From Paenibacillus piri (GTDB lineage: Bacteria > Bacillota > Bacilli > Paenibacillales > NBRC-103111), in the NCBI RefSeq assembly GCF_004354045.1, contig NZ_SMRT01000009.1, forward strand, positions 222,665 through 286,664: DNA of 64,000 nt. The letters are read 5' to 3'. The position numbers and the translations under genes are program-made. Under the pieces are notes generated by a model. It worked only from the letters and a program-made list of their open reading frames with translations. It did not search any database and was not told the origin of the DNA. Below are positions 36,308-45,015 of this stretch, one piece after another (within the stretch, counting starts at the first letter, position 1; each line of letters begins with the position of its first letter).

Positions 36308-36346
36308 GTAATAGCTTTTTAAATATGGGAGAAGGAGCTCACCAAA

Positions 36347-37375
36347 ATGACCATGATGCAGGCAGGCTTGTACATTTCCGAAAAGCAAGTGAAGGCAGAT
36401 TCCATCGAAAAACCGGCGCCGCAGCCGGGGGAGGCGTTGATCAAGGTGGCGTTCGCCGGCATTTGCGGTACCGATATGATGATTTATTCCGGCAAGCATC
36501 CACGGGCGAAAGCGCCGCTTGCCATGGGTCACGAATTTTCCGGCGTGATCGAAAGCATCAACAGCATCGGCAGTCCATCCTCATTCGCGGCAGGCGACCG
36601 CGTCGTCATCGAGCCTACGCTTAGCTGCGGTTCCTGTGCGGCATGCCGTTCGGGGGCTTTTCATGTGTGCCAAACGTTAAAGCTGCTCGGCATCGATAAA
36701 CACGGCGGTTTTGCCGAATATGCCGCAGTTCCGCTCGACCGGCTTCACCGCATCCCGGATGAGCTGACCGACACGCATGCAGCTATGGCTGAGCCTGTAG
36801 CCGTCGCCGTGCACACGATCCGCCGTTCTTCTTTGAAGGTGGGCGATGACGTGGCGATTCTTGGCGCGGGCCCGATCGGTCTGCTTGTCGGGCTCATGGC
36901 CAAGCAGGCGGGAGCCGGCCAAATCATCATTTCCGATATTAGCCCTTACCGCTTGAAAAAGGCTGAACAATTCGGGCTGACGGCGCTGAATGCCAAAGAA
37001 GTGAACGTCACCGAGGAGGTGCTCAAACGGACCGGCGGCAACGGTGCGGATGTCGTGTTCGAGGTAGCCGGCAGCCAACTAACGGCCAATCAAATGATTG
37101 AAGCGGTCAGGACGCAAGGACAGGTCGTTGTCGTGAGCGTATACAAGCAGGCGCCGACGATCGATTTGGCCGCCATGCATTTCAGAGAGCTCTCGCTAAC
37201 GACGACACGCTGCTACAGCAAGGACGATTTTGCCAAGGCGATCCGGCTTATGACCAGCGGAGCGATTGACGTATCGCCGTTTATTTCCCACATTTTGCCG
37301 CTTGAGCAGGTGGAGCGGGGTTTTCAGCTGATGGCCGATCCGGAAGCTTCGCTTAAAGTGCTATTCAAACCTTAG
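36347..37375 (+). CDS. Zinc-dependent alcohol/sugar dehydrogenase (MDR family)
   Basis: The 342-residue medium-chain dehydrogenase has catalytic zinc ligands C40 (GICGTD), H62-E63 (GHEFSG) and E149, and structural zinc ligands C94, C97, C100 and C108. The cofactor motif GAGPIG is at 173-178. It resembles sorbitol, threonine and galactitol-phosphate dehydrogenases and probably oxidises a polyol or sugar acid hydroxyl with NAD. GAGAAGGAGC precedes the start. It is followed 18 bases later by a KduD-like gene, so the two likely act one after the other on the same compound. Confidence 0.88.
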   Translation: MTMMQAGLYISEKQVKADSIEKPAPQPGEALIKVAFAGICGTDMMIYSGKHPRAKAPLAMGHEFSGVIESINSIGSPSSFAAGDRVVIEPTLSCGSCAACRSGAFHVCQTLKLLGIDKHGGFAEYAAVPLDRLHRIPDELTDTHAAMAEPVAVAVHTIRRSSLKVGDDVAILGAGPIGLLVGLMAKQAGAGQIIISDISPYRLKKAEQFGLTALNAKEVNVTEEVLKRTGGNGADVVFEVAGSQLTANQMIEAVRTQGQVVVVSVYKQAPTIDLAAMHFRELSLTTTRCYSKDDFAKAIRLMTSGAIDVSPFISHILPLEQVERGFQLMADPEASLKVLFKP

Positions 37376-37393
37376 TCGAAGGAGTGCATTCAA

Positions 37394-38155
37394 ATGGGAC
37401 ATCAATTATTTGATCTGGAAGGCAAAGCAGCCGCCATCACCGGGGCGACAAGAGGAATCGGGAGGTCTATGGCGATCGCTCTGGCGGAAGCCGGCGCGGA
37501 TCTGGCGCTGCTGCAAAGATCGCCCGAGCAGACGGAGCTCAAAGAAGAGATCGAACGGTTGGGCAGAAAATGCGTCATCATCCCATGCGATCTGAACGAT
37601 ACCGATCAGGTGAAATCGGCCGTGCCCCGCGTCGTTTCCGAGTTCGGGGCGATTGATATTTTGGTCAATAATGCGGGCATTCAGCGCCGCTCGCCGTCCG
37701 TCGATTTTCCGGAGTCCGACTGGGACGAGGTCATGCAAATCAATTTGAAGGTCGTCTGGCTGCTATGCCAGCAGGCGGGCCGTTTTATGGTGCCGAGAGG
37801 CAAGGGGAAAATCATTAATACGGCATCGCTGCTCTCCTTTCAGGGCGGAATCACGGTGCCGGCTTATGCGGCTTCCAAAGGAGCGGTTGCCCAATTGACG
37901 AAAGCGTTGTCGAATGAATGGGCAAAGCATCATGTGAATGTCAATGCGATCGCTCCGGGCTATGTTGCTACCGAGATGAACACCGCGTTGATTCAGGACC
38001 CTGTCCGCAATCCGCAAATAATGGCCCGCATCCCGGCTGATCGCTGGGGCGACCCGGACGATTTTAAAGGCGCGGTTATTTATTTGGCGTCCGAGGCGTC
38101 CAATTATGTGAACGGACATATGCTGGTCGTGGACGGAGGCTGGATGGGTCGCTAG
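37394..38155 (+). CDS. SDR-family oxidoreductase, KduD-like
   Basis: A 253-residue classical SDR with TGATRGIG at 16-23, NNAG at 92-95 and catalytic S145, Y158 and K162. The opening LFDLEGKAAAITGATRGIG and NNAGIQRR segment match 2-deoxy-D-gluconate 3-dehydrogenase (KduD)-like enzymes that handle keto-deoxy sugar acids. AAGGAGTGC precedes the ATG. It shares an operon with the zinc dehydrogenase upstream. The KduD name is a close guess, not proven. Confidence 0.85.
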   Translation: MGHQLFDLEGKAAAITGATRGIGRSMAIALAEAGADLALLQRSPEQTELKEEIERLGRKCVIIPCDLNDTDQVKSAVPRVVSEFGAIDILVNNAGIQRRSPSVDFPESDWDEVMQINLKVVWLLCQQAGRFMVPRGKGKIINTASLLSFQGGITVPAYAASKGAVAQLTKALSNEWAKHHVNVNAIAPGYVATEMNTALIQDPVRNPQIMARIPADRWGDPDDFKGAVIYLASEASNYVNGHMLVVDGGWMGR

Positions 38156-38268
38156 TGCGGAGCATCCTTCTTAAAACATGCCCCCTCATTTCCGGAATTT
38201 TCCGCGAACCCTTTATAAGGGTCTGCTCTTGCAAGCCCGGTCAAAACTTACAGAGAAGGAGCGGAAGA

Positions 38269-39198
38269 GTGGAAAAGAAATTGCGGCATCGATGGTTCAG
38301 ACGTGCAGGGAAGACGGTATTGGGATGTATGTTGGCTTTTCAGGCAATGACGGGCTTTGCCTTGCCGGGCGAAACCGTCGGCACAGCTGCTGCGGCGGAC
38401 GCCCCGCAAATTGTGGGCACATGGATGTGGAATCCGTATTTCATTGAGAAGGATCCCGACGGCACACTGCAGCAGTTGAGCGACAAAGGGGTAAACCGCG
38501 TTTACTTGTTTGTCGATTTGCAATTCCCTGAGGTTTACTATAGCAGCTTTATCCGCAAGGCGAGCGCAAAAGGAATTGAGGTGCGCGCTTTAAGCGGCGC
38601 GCCGAACTGGGTGCTCCCCGAGCATAATAAAAAAATGTACGCGTTCATCGATTGGGTAAAACGGTATAACAGCAATGTCCAGCCCGATCAACGGTTCAAC
38701 GGTATTCATCTGGACGTTGAGCCTTACGTGCTGCCGGAGTGGCGGCAAAATTCCGACGCCGTCATCGGACTATGGATGGATACGGTCAGCGGCTTTAAGC
38801 AGGAGGTTCAATCGGATTCCAATTTGTCCGTCGGCATGGACATGCCGGTTTGGCTTAATTCCTTTGAAGTCCGGGATGGCTACGGCGGGAGAACGACGCT
38901 GTCCGACTGGTTTATTCAACGGATGGATCAGGTGACGCTCATGGCTTACTTCGACGATGCGAAGGTTATGGCCGAATCGGTCAAGGATGAAATCGCCGAA
39001 GCGGACAGGGCGGGCGTTCCCGTGCTTATGGCCGTCGATACGGTAAACAGCGGGGACCCGAAAGGCACCTTCTACGGAAGAAGCCAAACCGCCATGCAAA
39101 GCCAGCTGGATGCGTTAAAAGCGGCGATGAGCGGCCATCCGTCGTTCCGGGGTGTCAGCGTGCACGAATGGGATACATGGATTCTATTGGATAAATAA
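38269..39198 (+). CDS. Secreted TIM-barrel-like protein, possible glycoside hydrolase
   Basis: The 309-residue protein starts at GTG 38269 with AGAAGGAGCGG upstream. It has a positively charged start (KKLRHRWFRRAGK), a hydrophobic core and a likely cleavage after an Ala-rich stretch (TAAAADA) near residue 45, so it is exported. The mature part reads like a TIM barrel: GTWMWNP, YLFVDLQFPE, GIHLDVEPY near residue 145 and VTLMAYFDD near 220. DVEPY resembles the catalytic DxE motif seen in GH18-like and some unclassified barrel hydrolases. I do not recognise a named family. It lies 113 bases after the KduD-like gene and before a terminator, so may provide the sugar used by that operon. Confidence 0.7.
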   Translation: MEKKLRHRWFRRAGKTVLGCMLAFQAMTGFALPGETVGTAAAADAPQIVGTWMWNPYFIEKDPDGTLQQLSDKGVNRVYLFVDLQFPEVYYSSFIRKASAKGIEVRALSGAPNWVLPEHNKKMYAFIDWVKRYNSNVQPDQRFNGIHLDVEPYVLPEWRQNSDAVIGLWMDTVSGFKQEVQSDSNLSVGMDMPVWLNSFEVRDGYGGRTTLSDWFIQRMDQVTLMAYFDDAKVMAESVKDEIAEADRAGVPVLMAVDTVNSGDPKGTFYGRSQTAMQSQLDALKAAMSGHPSFRGVSVHEWDTWILLDK

Positions 39199-39382
39199 TT
39201 GTAATATTGTAGTCCAGTTTGCCCGAGGCGGCGGCATGACCAATCGGCCTGTCCTGCCGCGGGAATGACGCAACCGGTACAGTAGTGCTGCTAGCGGACA
39301 TTCATCTGCTGCGGCCTTTAACGTTCAGGTTGAAACAAGCGAATAGGGCCAGGGACGGACAAGCATGTCCGGACAGTTAAGA

Positions 39383-39411
39383 AAGCTCCTGTATCAACGG
39401 AGCTTTTTTTG
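39383..39411 (+). terminator. Rho-independent terminator
   Basis: AAGCTCC (39383-39389) pairs with GGAGCTT (39399-39405), followed by a T run to 39410. It ends the transcript of the secreted protein gene. Confidence 0.75.
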
Positions 39412-39439
39412 TTGTTTAGGAAATTATGCGCAGCATATT
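39411..39439 (+). repeat. 29-bp repeat directly after a terminator, copy 1
   Basis: GTTGTTTAGGAAATTATGCG then CAGCATATT. It differs at one base from 51477-51505, and both copies begin at the end of a terminator T tract. Here it continues into CTGAAATTTCC, so GGAAATT..AATTTCC can pair. Confidence 0.6.
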
Positions 39440-39541
39440 TCTGAAATTTCCTGTCGATCATCGATTGTCTTTGTGTTAGGATCAAATCAACTGATTCATT
39501 TTTTGGCGGTCATTCCATATGGTTTGTTAGGAGTGTTGTTA

Positions 39542-40267
39542 TTGGGGGAATATGTATTCGTATTATTTGTAGGATTGGCAGCAGGAGCGATCAGCGGCGT
39601 TATTGGGACAGGCTCATCCATTATGCTGCTGCCTGTACTTGTTTTTACATTTGGCCCCAAGCAAGCCATACCCATTATGGCAGTAGCCGCTGTCATGGCG
39701 AACATTTCAAGAGTTATGGCCTGGTGGCGTGAAATCGATTGGAAAGCTTTTGCCGCTTACTCCATTACCGGCGCGGCTGCCGCAGCAATGGGCGCCAGAA
39801 CTTTGTGGGTATTGCCGGTGCATGTAGTCGATATCGGGCTCGGCATTTTTTTTGTGGCTATGATTCCTGTGCGGCATTGGCTCGATGCCAAAAAATTACG
39901 CATTCGCTTATGGCAGCTTTCCATCGCCGGGGGGATTATCGGTTTTTTGACCGGTATCGTTCTCTCGACCGGCCCTCTCAGCGTGCCGGCGTTCACCTCC
40001 TACGGATTAATGAAAGGCGCATTTCTTTCTACGGAAGCTGCCAGCTCGTTTGTGCTTTATGTTACCAAAGTCGTGACGTTCCGCGAGCTGGGAGCGCTCC
40101 CGGCCGAACTGTTTTTGCAAGGGGTTATTGTAGGTTCCACACTCATGGCAGGCACGTTCATTGCCAAGCGTGTTGTGCAGCGTATGAGCATTGTTTCGTT
40201 CCGGTATGTACTGGATATTCTCTTGTTGTGTTCCGGAGTTTCCATGCTGTGGACGGCGTTTAATTGA
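39542..40267 (+). CDS. TSUP-family membrane permease (TauE/SafE-like)
   Basis: A 241-residue protein with about eight membrane segments. It has the two TSUP glycine motifs, one near the start (GAISGVIGTGSSIMLLPVL) and one in the second half (GFLTGIVLSTGPLSVPA). Members export sulfite, sulfoacetate, taurine-derived or other organic anions. The frame is open to 39365, but a terminator lies inside that extension. TTAGGAG nine bases before TTG 39542 makes that the likely start. It stands alone. Confidence 0.78.
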   Translation: MGEYVFVLFVGLAAGAISGVIGTGSSIMLLPVLVFTFGPKQAIPIMAVAAVMANISRVMAWWREIDWKAFAAYSITGAAAAAMGARTLWVLPVHVVDIGLGIFFVAMIPVRHWLDAKKLRIRLWQLSIAGGIIGFLTGIVLSTGPLSVPAFTSYGLMKGAFLSTEAASSFVLYVTKVVTFRELGALPAELFLQGVIVGSTLMAGTFIAKRVVQRMSIVSFRYVLDILLLCSGVSMLWTAFN

Positions 40268-40345
40268 ATTTGTTTTCCAATTTGAAGTTTGCTTGCAGCG
40301 GCAGGTCCAGGGGGAGAGGTCGCCCCCCTCTGCAAAAATTTTCCC

Positions 40346-40423
40346 TTGACAGGAAAAGCCGGGGTAAAGTATCATGAGTTCTGAAATCGGTTTTAGAGAA
40401 CGGTTTCAGATACCGGTTTTAGA
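40346..40423 (+). promoter_or_regulatory. Promoter and LacI-type operators before the LacI gene
   Basis: TTGACA (40346-40351) and TATCAT (40370-40375) with an 18-base spacer form the promoter. Directly downstream come TGAAATCGGTTTTA (40382-40395), AACGGTTTCAG (from 40399) and ACCGGTTTTAGAGAG (from about 40413). These are repeated half-sites of the (G)AAACCGGTTTC type bound by LacI/GalR proteins, and they cover the transcription start. The regulator probably represses its own operon. Confidence 0.65.
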
Positions 40424-40435
40424 GAGGTAGCAGCG

Positions 40436-41548
40436 ATGACGACAATTGATGATGTAGCCAAATTGGCAGGCGTATCCAAGAGCTCGGTTTCCAGAGTGAT
40501 CAACGGAAATTTCCAGTATATGTCGGAAGAGATGAGGGGGAAAATCGAGCAGGCGATCAAGGAGCTTGACTACAGGCCCAACTCGCTCGCACAGAGCTTG
40601 AAGAAGAAAGAGACGAAGGTCATCGGCCTTGTCGTCGGCGATTTGAACTCGTTCTGGTCCGTCGCGCTGAGAGGCGTGCAGGAGGAATGTATGCGCAGCG
40701 GATACGGTCTGATGGTCAGCGAATCGGCCTGGGATCCCGAGAAAGACTTGGAAAATATCCACATGATGAAGAGCAAACGGGTCGACGGACTTATCGTCAG
40801 TCCGATCCGCCAGCACAAGCAGGTCGACGAGCTGTTGACCTCGCTGGACATACCGTATGTGTTTGCGGACAGCACCTGGGACGAGGTTGTATCCGATCAG
40901 GTGGTGACCAATACGGTAGCCGGAGCGGTCGAGGCGATGGAGCATTTGATTCAGCTCGGCCACACGCGGATCGGGACGATTTTGTTTACGCTGGAAAATT
41001 CGGTCCGCAGAGAAAGACTCGAAGGCTATAAGGAAGCGCTGCGCAAGCACGGGCTGCCTTTGGACGAATCGCTCATTAAAATTTGCAAAGCGGGCAAAGG
41101 CACCGGAGTTGAAGCGGTACTCGAGCTGTTGAACAGGCCGGATCGTCCGACCGCGATTTTTTCGACGAATATGCATCTGACCTTGGATGTGCTGAAGGGG
41201 GTCAGACAGGCGGGACTGGATGTGCCCGGCGATATTTCGGTCGTCGGATACGACGATTCCGAATGGGCTCCGCTGCTCGATCCGCCCCTGACGACCGTTG
41301 CGGTTCCCGCCTTTCAGATGGGAGTTAAGGCTGCATCGCTGCTTATCCAGAAGCTGCAAAGCAAAAAGCCGAAAAAGCCGAAAAAGATTGAGATCATGCC
41401 GAAGCTGATCATCCGCCATTCGGCAGCCGAACTGCATCCCAAACAATCGGCGGACGAGGCTTCGGTAGTCCAATTAACCGATCATTCTGCGGCGAAGGAG
41501 AAGACGAATGAAAATCACTCGACTGGAATTAATTCACGTAAAGCCTAG
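40436..41548 (+). CDS. LacI-family transcriptional regulator
   Basis: A 370-residue LacI/GalR protein. The helix-turn-helix is at residues 2-22 (TTIDDVAKLAGVSKSSVSRV) and the hinge helix includes RPNSLAQSL. The periplasmic-binding-like effector domain runs from about 62 to 335 (KVIGLVVGDLNSFWSV, ending near LIIRHS). The last 35 residues are an unusual hydrophilic tail, and its end overlaps the start of the next gene by 41 bases. It is the first gene of a sugar-acid operon and has operators at its own promoter, so the inducer is probably the imported sugar acid or a product. Confidence 0.9.
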   Translation: MTTIDDVAKLAGVSKSSVSRVINGNFQYMSEEMRGKIEQAIKELDYRPNSLAQSLKKKETKVIGLVVGDLNSFWSVALRGVQEECMRSGYGLMVSESAWDPEKDLENIHMMKSKRVDGLIVSPIRQHKQVDELLTSLDIPYVFADSTWDEVVSDQVVTNTVAGAVEAMEHLIQLGHTRIGTILFTLENSVRRERLEGYKEALRKHGLPLDESLIKICKAGKGTGVEAVLELLNRPDRPTAIFSTNMHLTLDVLKGVRQAGLDVPGDISVVGYDDSEWAPLLDPPLTTVAVPAFQMGVKAASLLIQKLQSKKPKKPKKIEIMPKLIIRHSAAELHPKQSADEASVVQLTDHSAAKEKTNENHSTGINSRKA

Positions 41549-42641
41549 ATGGTTGTTTTTACGAGTGCATACGGATGAAGGGTTGGTCGGCTACGGCGAA
41601 CCGATTGTGGAGGGAAGAGCGCTGACGGTCGAATCGGCCATCCGCGAGCTGGAATCGTACTTGATCGGAGCGGACCCGCTTCGCATCGAGCATCATTGGC
41701 AGGCGATGTACCGTGGCGCTTTTTACCGTGGAGGTCCCGTACTTGTAAGCGCAATCAGCGGAATCGAGCAGGCGCTCTGGGATATTAAGGGAAAATTTTA
41801 CAACATGCCGGTGTATGAAATGCTGGGCGGAGCATGCCGCCATAAAATCCGCATGTACGCGCACTGTCACGGCGATACGGTGGAGGCATCGGTCCGTACT
41901 GCGCTGGAGCGCAAGCAGCAGGGCTTTACCGCCATCAAAATCGGGCTCGAAGCGCCCGTGCAAATCGTCGACAATTTGGCGTATTTGGAACGGCAGGTCG
42001 AACGTCTGGCTTCGATCCGCAAGGCGGTCGGCAGCGAGATGGATATTGCGATCGACTTCCACGGCCGGGTGAGCCCGGCGATGGCGATTCGGCTGGCAGC
42101 CGCCTTCGAGCCGTATTATCCGATGTTTATCGAGGAGCCGTGTCTGCCTGAAAATGTGGATCAAATGGTTAAAATATCGCAGTCGACGACGATCCCGATC
42201 GCCACGGGCGAGCGGTTGTTTACGAAATGGGGCTTTCGCGAGCTGATCGAAAAGAAAGCGGTATCCATTGTCCAGCCGGATTTATGCCATGCCGGAGGCA
42301 TTCTGGAATCGAAAAAAATTGCGGCGATGGCGGAAAGCCATTACGGCGCAGTTGCGCCCCACAACCCGCTGGGACCGATATCACTGGCGGCCTGCTTGCA
42401 GCTCGATACATGCACGCCCAATTTCATTATTCAGGAGCATCCTACGATCCATGACCGGTCGGATTTGGGGGTCGGATTCCTGAAGAAGCCTTTTCAAATC
42501 GTCGACGGCTATATTCAAGTGCCCGAAGGGCCCGGTCTCGGCATCGAGCTGGATGAAGAGGCGCTGCAGGAGCGAGTGTATGAGGGCAACTGGGATACCC
42601 CGCGATTGTATCATGAGGACGGTTCCGTTGCGGATTGGTAG
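41508..42641 (+). CDS. D-galactonate dehydratase-like enzyme, enolase superfamily (copy 1)
   Basis: A 377-residue mandelate-racemase-subgroup enolase. The magnesium ligands D183, E209 and E235 and the catalytic H185 (DFHGRV) and H285 (PHNPLGP) are all present, at the same numbering as in characterised galactonate dehydratases. It would remove water from a sugar acid such as D-galactonate to give the 2-keto-3-deoxy acid. GAAGGAGAAG lies before the ATG, which is inside the end of the LacI gene. Related enzymes act on gluconate, arabinonate or mannonate, so the substrate is not certain. Confidence 0.85.
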   Translation: MKITRLELIHVKPRWLFLRVHTDEGLVGYGEPIVEGRALTVESAIRELESYLIGADPLRIEHHWQAMYRGAFYRGGPVLVSAISGIEQALWDIKGKFYNMPVYEMLGGACRHKIRMYAHCHGDTVEASVRTALERKQQGFTAIKIGLEAPVQIVDNLAYLERQVERLASIRKAVGSEMDIAIDFHGRVSPAMAIRLAAAFEPYYPMFIEEPCLPENVDQMVKISQSTTIPIATGERLFTKWGFRELIEKKAVSIVQPDLCHAGGILESKKIAAMAESHYGAVAPHNPLGPISLAACLQLDTCTPNFIIQEHPTIHDRSDLGVGFLKKPFQIVDGYIQVPEGPGLGIELDEEALQERVYEGNWDTPRLYHEDGSVADW

Positions 42642-42700
42642 GCACAAGCCTGCCTTTCCCGCTTCGTAATAAAATCAATGTATAAATGGGAGGGTTTTCA

Positions 42701-44068
42701 ATGAAAAAAGCTGTAAAAGGATTGACAGCGCTTACAATTATTGCATCCATGCTGGCGGCCGGCTGCTCTTCGCAGGAAGGCGCATCGACCGGCAATCAAT
42801 CGGGCGCCCAGGGCGGAGATCAGACGAAAAACAGCTCCGCGCCGGCCAAGAGCAGCGGGCCGGTTACACTGAGGATCATTTCTCCGACCGTGGTCGAAAA
42901 GCCGGAAGGCGAAGTGGAAAAGAAATTTGCCGACGATTACATGGCCAAAAACCCGAACATAAAAATCGAATTTATCGGCATTCCGATGAACGACGTATAC
43001 GGCAAAATCATTACGATGGCAACGGGCGGCGATATGCCCGACATTTTCGTCAACAGCCCGGAATTTTACGCCAAAGCTTATGAAATGGGCCTGACCGAAG
43101 ATTTGAATTCGCTGCTCGGAGCGGATTATGTGAAGGGCTTTCATCCCGCTACATTGAAGGAAGCCGTTCTGGACAACAAGCTGCAGTTCGCGCCGTTTTT
43201 TACGATTCCGACCGGGCTGCTGTACCGCAAGGACTGGTTTGAAAAAGAAGGCATCAAGCCGCCTGAAACATGGGACGAATTCGTCGAAGCGGCGAAAAAG
43301 CTGACCAAGGATACGGACGGAGACGGCAAAAAGGACCGTTGGGGCTTCGCCATGGTCGGCTCGAAAAACGGCTCCGGCGGCTCGCGCTTCATTCCGATCA
43401 TGCGCACCTTCGGCGCAGCGGAGCTGGTCCAGAACGATAAGAAGGAATGGGCGAATACGCAGTTCAGTTCGCCGGAAGCGGTGCAGGCGTTCCAGCTGTA
43501 CGGCGACCTGGTCAATAAGTACGATGTCGTGCCGCCGGGCCCGCTGCAAACGTCATACGCCGAGGCTGTCAGCCTGATGGCATCGGAAAAAACAGGGATG
43601 ATGGTAACGGGGCCTCATTCGATCGGAGCCATCCTGAAGCAAAATCCGGCGCTGGAAGGCAAGCTCGCAGGCGCACCGCTGCCGCACGCTCCGGGCAAAA
43701 GCTCCTCATCCGTACTCGGCATGCTCGGCTTCTCCGTCTCGGCCAAGAGCAAGTATAAGAAAGAAGCTGCGGACTACATCAAATTTATTTTGGAAAAGCA
43801 AAACCAGCTGGAATGGAACAAAGTAACGGGCCGATTCCCGACCCGACTCGAAGCCAGCAACGATTCGCAGATCAAAAGCCCGGCGCTCGAAGGCTTCCTG
43901 AAAGCGATGGATTTCGCGTTCCAGGTACCGAATGTGCCGTTCTACGCGAACGTGCAGGTTGCGGCGGCGGAGGGCTACCAGGCTGTCATCGCCAAGCAAG
44001 CCAGCGCGGAGGATGCGGCCAAGAAGGCGGCGGCGTCAACGCAAAACGAAATCAAGAACAACAAGTAG
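42701..44068 (+). CDS. Carbohydrate ABC transporter binding lipoprotein
   Basis: A 455-residue CUT1-type (MalE/SBP_bac_1) binding protein. The signal peptide has lipobox LAAGC with the lipidated cysteine at residue 22, then a Gly/Gln/Ser-rich linker to about 50. The acidic DTDGDGKKDRWGFAMVG segment near residue 210 is typical of the group. GGGAGGG precedes the ATG at 42701, so the upstream ATG at 42686 is not the start. It sits between the first dehydratase and the two permeases of the LacI-controlled operon. Confidence 0.88.
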   Translation: MKKAVKGLTALTIIASMLAAGCSSQEGASTGNQSGAQGGDQTKNSSAPAKSSGPVTLRIISPTVVEKPEGEVEKKFADDYMAKNPNIKIEFIGIPMNDVYGKIITMATGGDMPDIFVNSPEFYAKAYEMGLTEDLNSLLGADYVKGFHPATLKEAVLDNKLQFAPFFTIPTGLLYRKDWFEKEGIKPPETWDEFVEAAKKLTKDTDGDGKKDRWGFAMVGSKNGSGGSRFIPIMRTFGAAELVQNDKKEWANTQFSSPEAVQAFQLYGDLVNKYDVVPPGPLQTSYAEAVSLMASEKTGMMVTGPHSIGAILKQNPALEGKLAGAPLPHAPGKSSSSVLGMLGFSVSAKSKYKKEAADYIKFILEKQNQLEWNKVTGRFPTRLEASNDSQIKSPALEGFLKAMDFAFQVPNVPFYANVQVAAAEGYQAVIAKQASAEDAAKKAAASTQNEIKNNK

Positions 44069-44136
44069 CGGAGGCTGTTTTATAGGGAGGAGCCCCCGGG
44101 CTCTTCCCGTATAAAGCGAAGAAGGAGGTAGGCTCA

Positions 44137-45015
44137 GTGAGAAGGTCATACGCATATCAAGCTCCTTGGTCGGGGTACTGGTTTATATTGCCGGCGCTGC
44201 TTACGATGCTTGTGCTAATCGCCTATCCGTTAGTATTCGGCGTCTATATCAGCGGTTTCGATACGAATCTCATCAACAAATGGAAATGGGTCGGGCTTCG
44301 TTATTATACGCAGGCCCTGTCGGATCCCGAGTTTTTTCATAAAATCGGCCTTACGTTCAAATTCGCCTTCATGGTCGTTATCGGCAACATGGTTGTCGGG
44401 ACGCTGCTCGGCATTTTGCTCAATATGAACATCCGGTTCCGGTTGTTTTTCCGGGCCGTTCTCATTTTACCGTGGCTGTTTCCCGAGGTTGTGGTCGCGC
44501 TGCTTTGGAAGTGGATGTACAATCCGCTGTACGGCTTGTTCAATTACATTTTGCAGGGACTGCATCTGATCAAGGATCCGATTCCTTGGCTGGACGACCC
44601 GGGCTTTGCTATGGTCGGCGTCGTGATCGCCTGTATTTGGAAAGGCTATCCGCTGGTCATGATTCTCGTTTTGGCCGGACTGCAATCCATCTCCAAAGAT
44701 TTGTACGAAGCCGGTGAAATCGACGGCGGCAATAAGTGGCAGCTGTTCCGCAACATTACGCTGCCCGGACTTATGCCGGTGCTGCTGGTAACGATTATTT
44801 TGGAAACCGTATGGTGGTTCAAGCATTTTACCATCATCTGGCTGTTGACGGCCGGAGGGCCGGTTGACGCCACAAGCGTGATCAGCATCGATATTTACAA
44901 GATCGCGTTCACGGATTTCCGGTTCGGTCGGGCGGCGGCGACGGCGGTTCTTGTATTCATCATCTGTTTCGTCATCAGCTATTTGTACAGGAGGTTCTTG
45001 ACAGATGATAAATAA
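44137..45015 (+). CDS. Carbohydrate ABC transporter permease (MalF/UgpA type)
   Basis: The 292-residue permease starts at GTG with GAAGGAGG upstream. It has about six membrane segments, and the EAA loop is YEAGEIDGGNKWQLFRNITL near residues 189-208. It overlaps the next permease gene by 11 bases, so the two are coupled. No ATPase is encoded nearby. Confidence 0.88.
   Translation: MRRSYAYQAPWSGYWFILPALLTMLVLIAYPLVFGVYISGFDTNLINKWKWVGLRYYTQALSDPEFFHKIGLTFKFAFMVVIGNMVVGTLLGILLNMNIRFRLFFRAVLILPWLFPEVVVALLWKWMYNPLYGLFNYILQGLHLIKDPIPWLDDPGFAMVGVVIACIWKGYPLVMILVLAGLQSISKDLYEAGEIDGGNKWQLFRNITLPGLMPVLLVTIILETVWWFKHFTIIWLLTAGGPVDATSVISIDIYKIAFTDFRFGRAAATAVLVFIICFVISYLYRRFLTDDK

Larger units (their letters stand above)
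39199..39541 (+). other. 343-base intergenic region with terminator and repeat
   Basis: Apart from the terminator at 39383-39411 and the repeat at 39411-39439, there is a small GGACA-AGCA-TGTCC hairpin near 39356-39370. No gene is seen. The TSUP frame is open through this region to an ATG at 39365, but that would run through the terminator. Confidence 0.6.

Noticed and set aside
40406..41473. 355-codon open frame on the minus strand opposite the LacI gene
   Set aside because: A shadow of the LacI gene; no ribosome binding site, and composition is typical of antisense frames.
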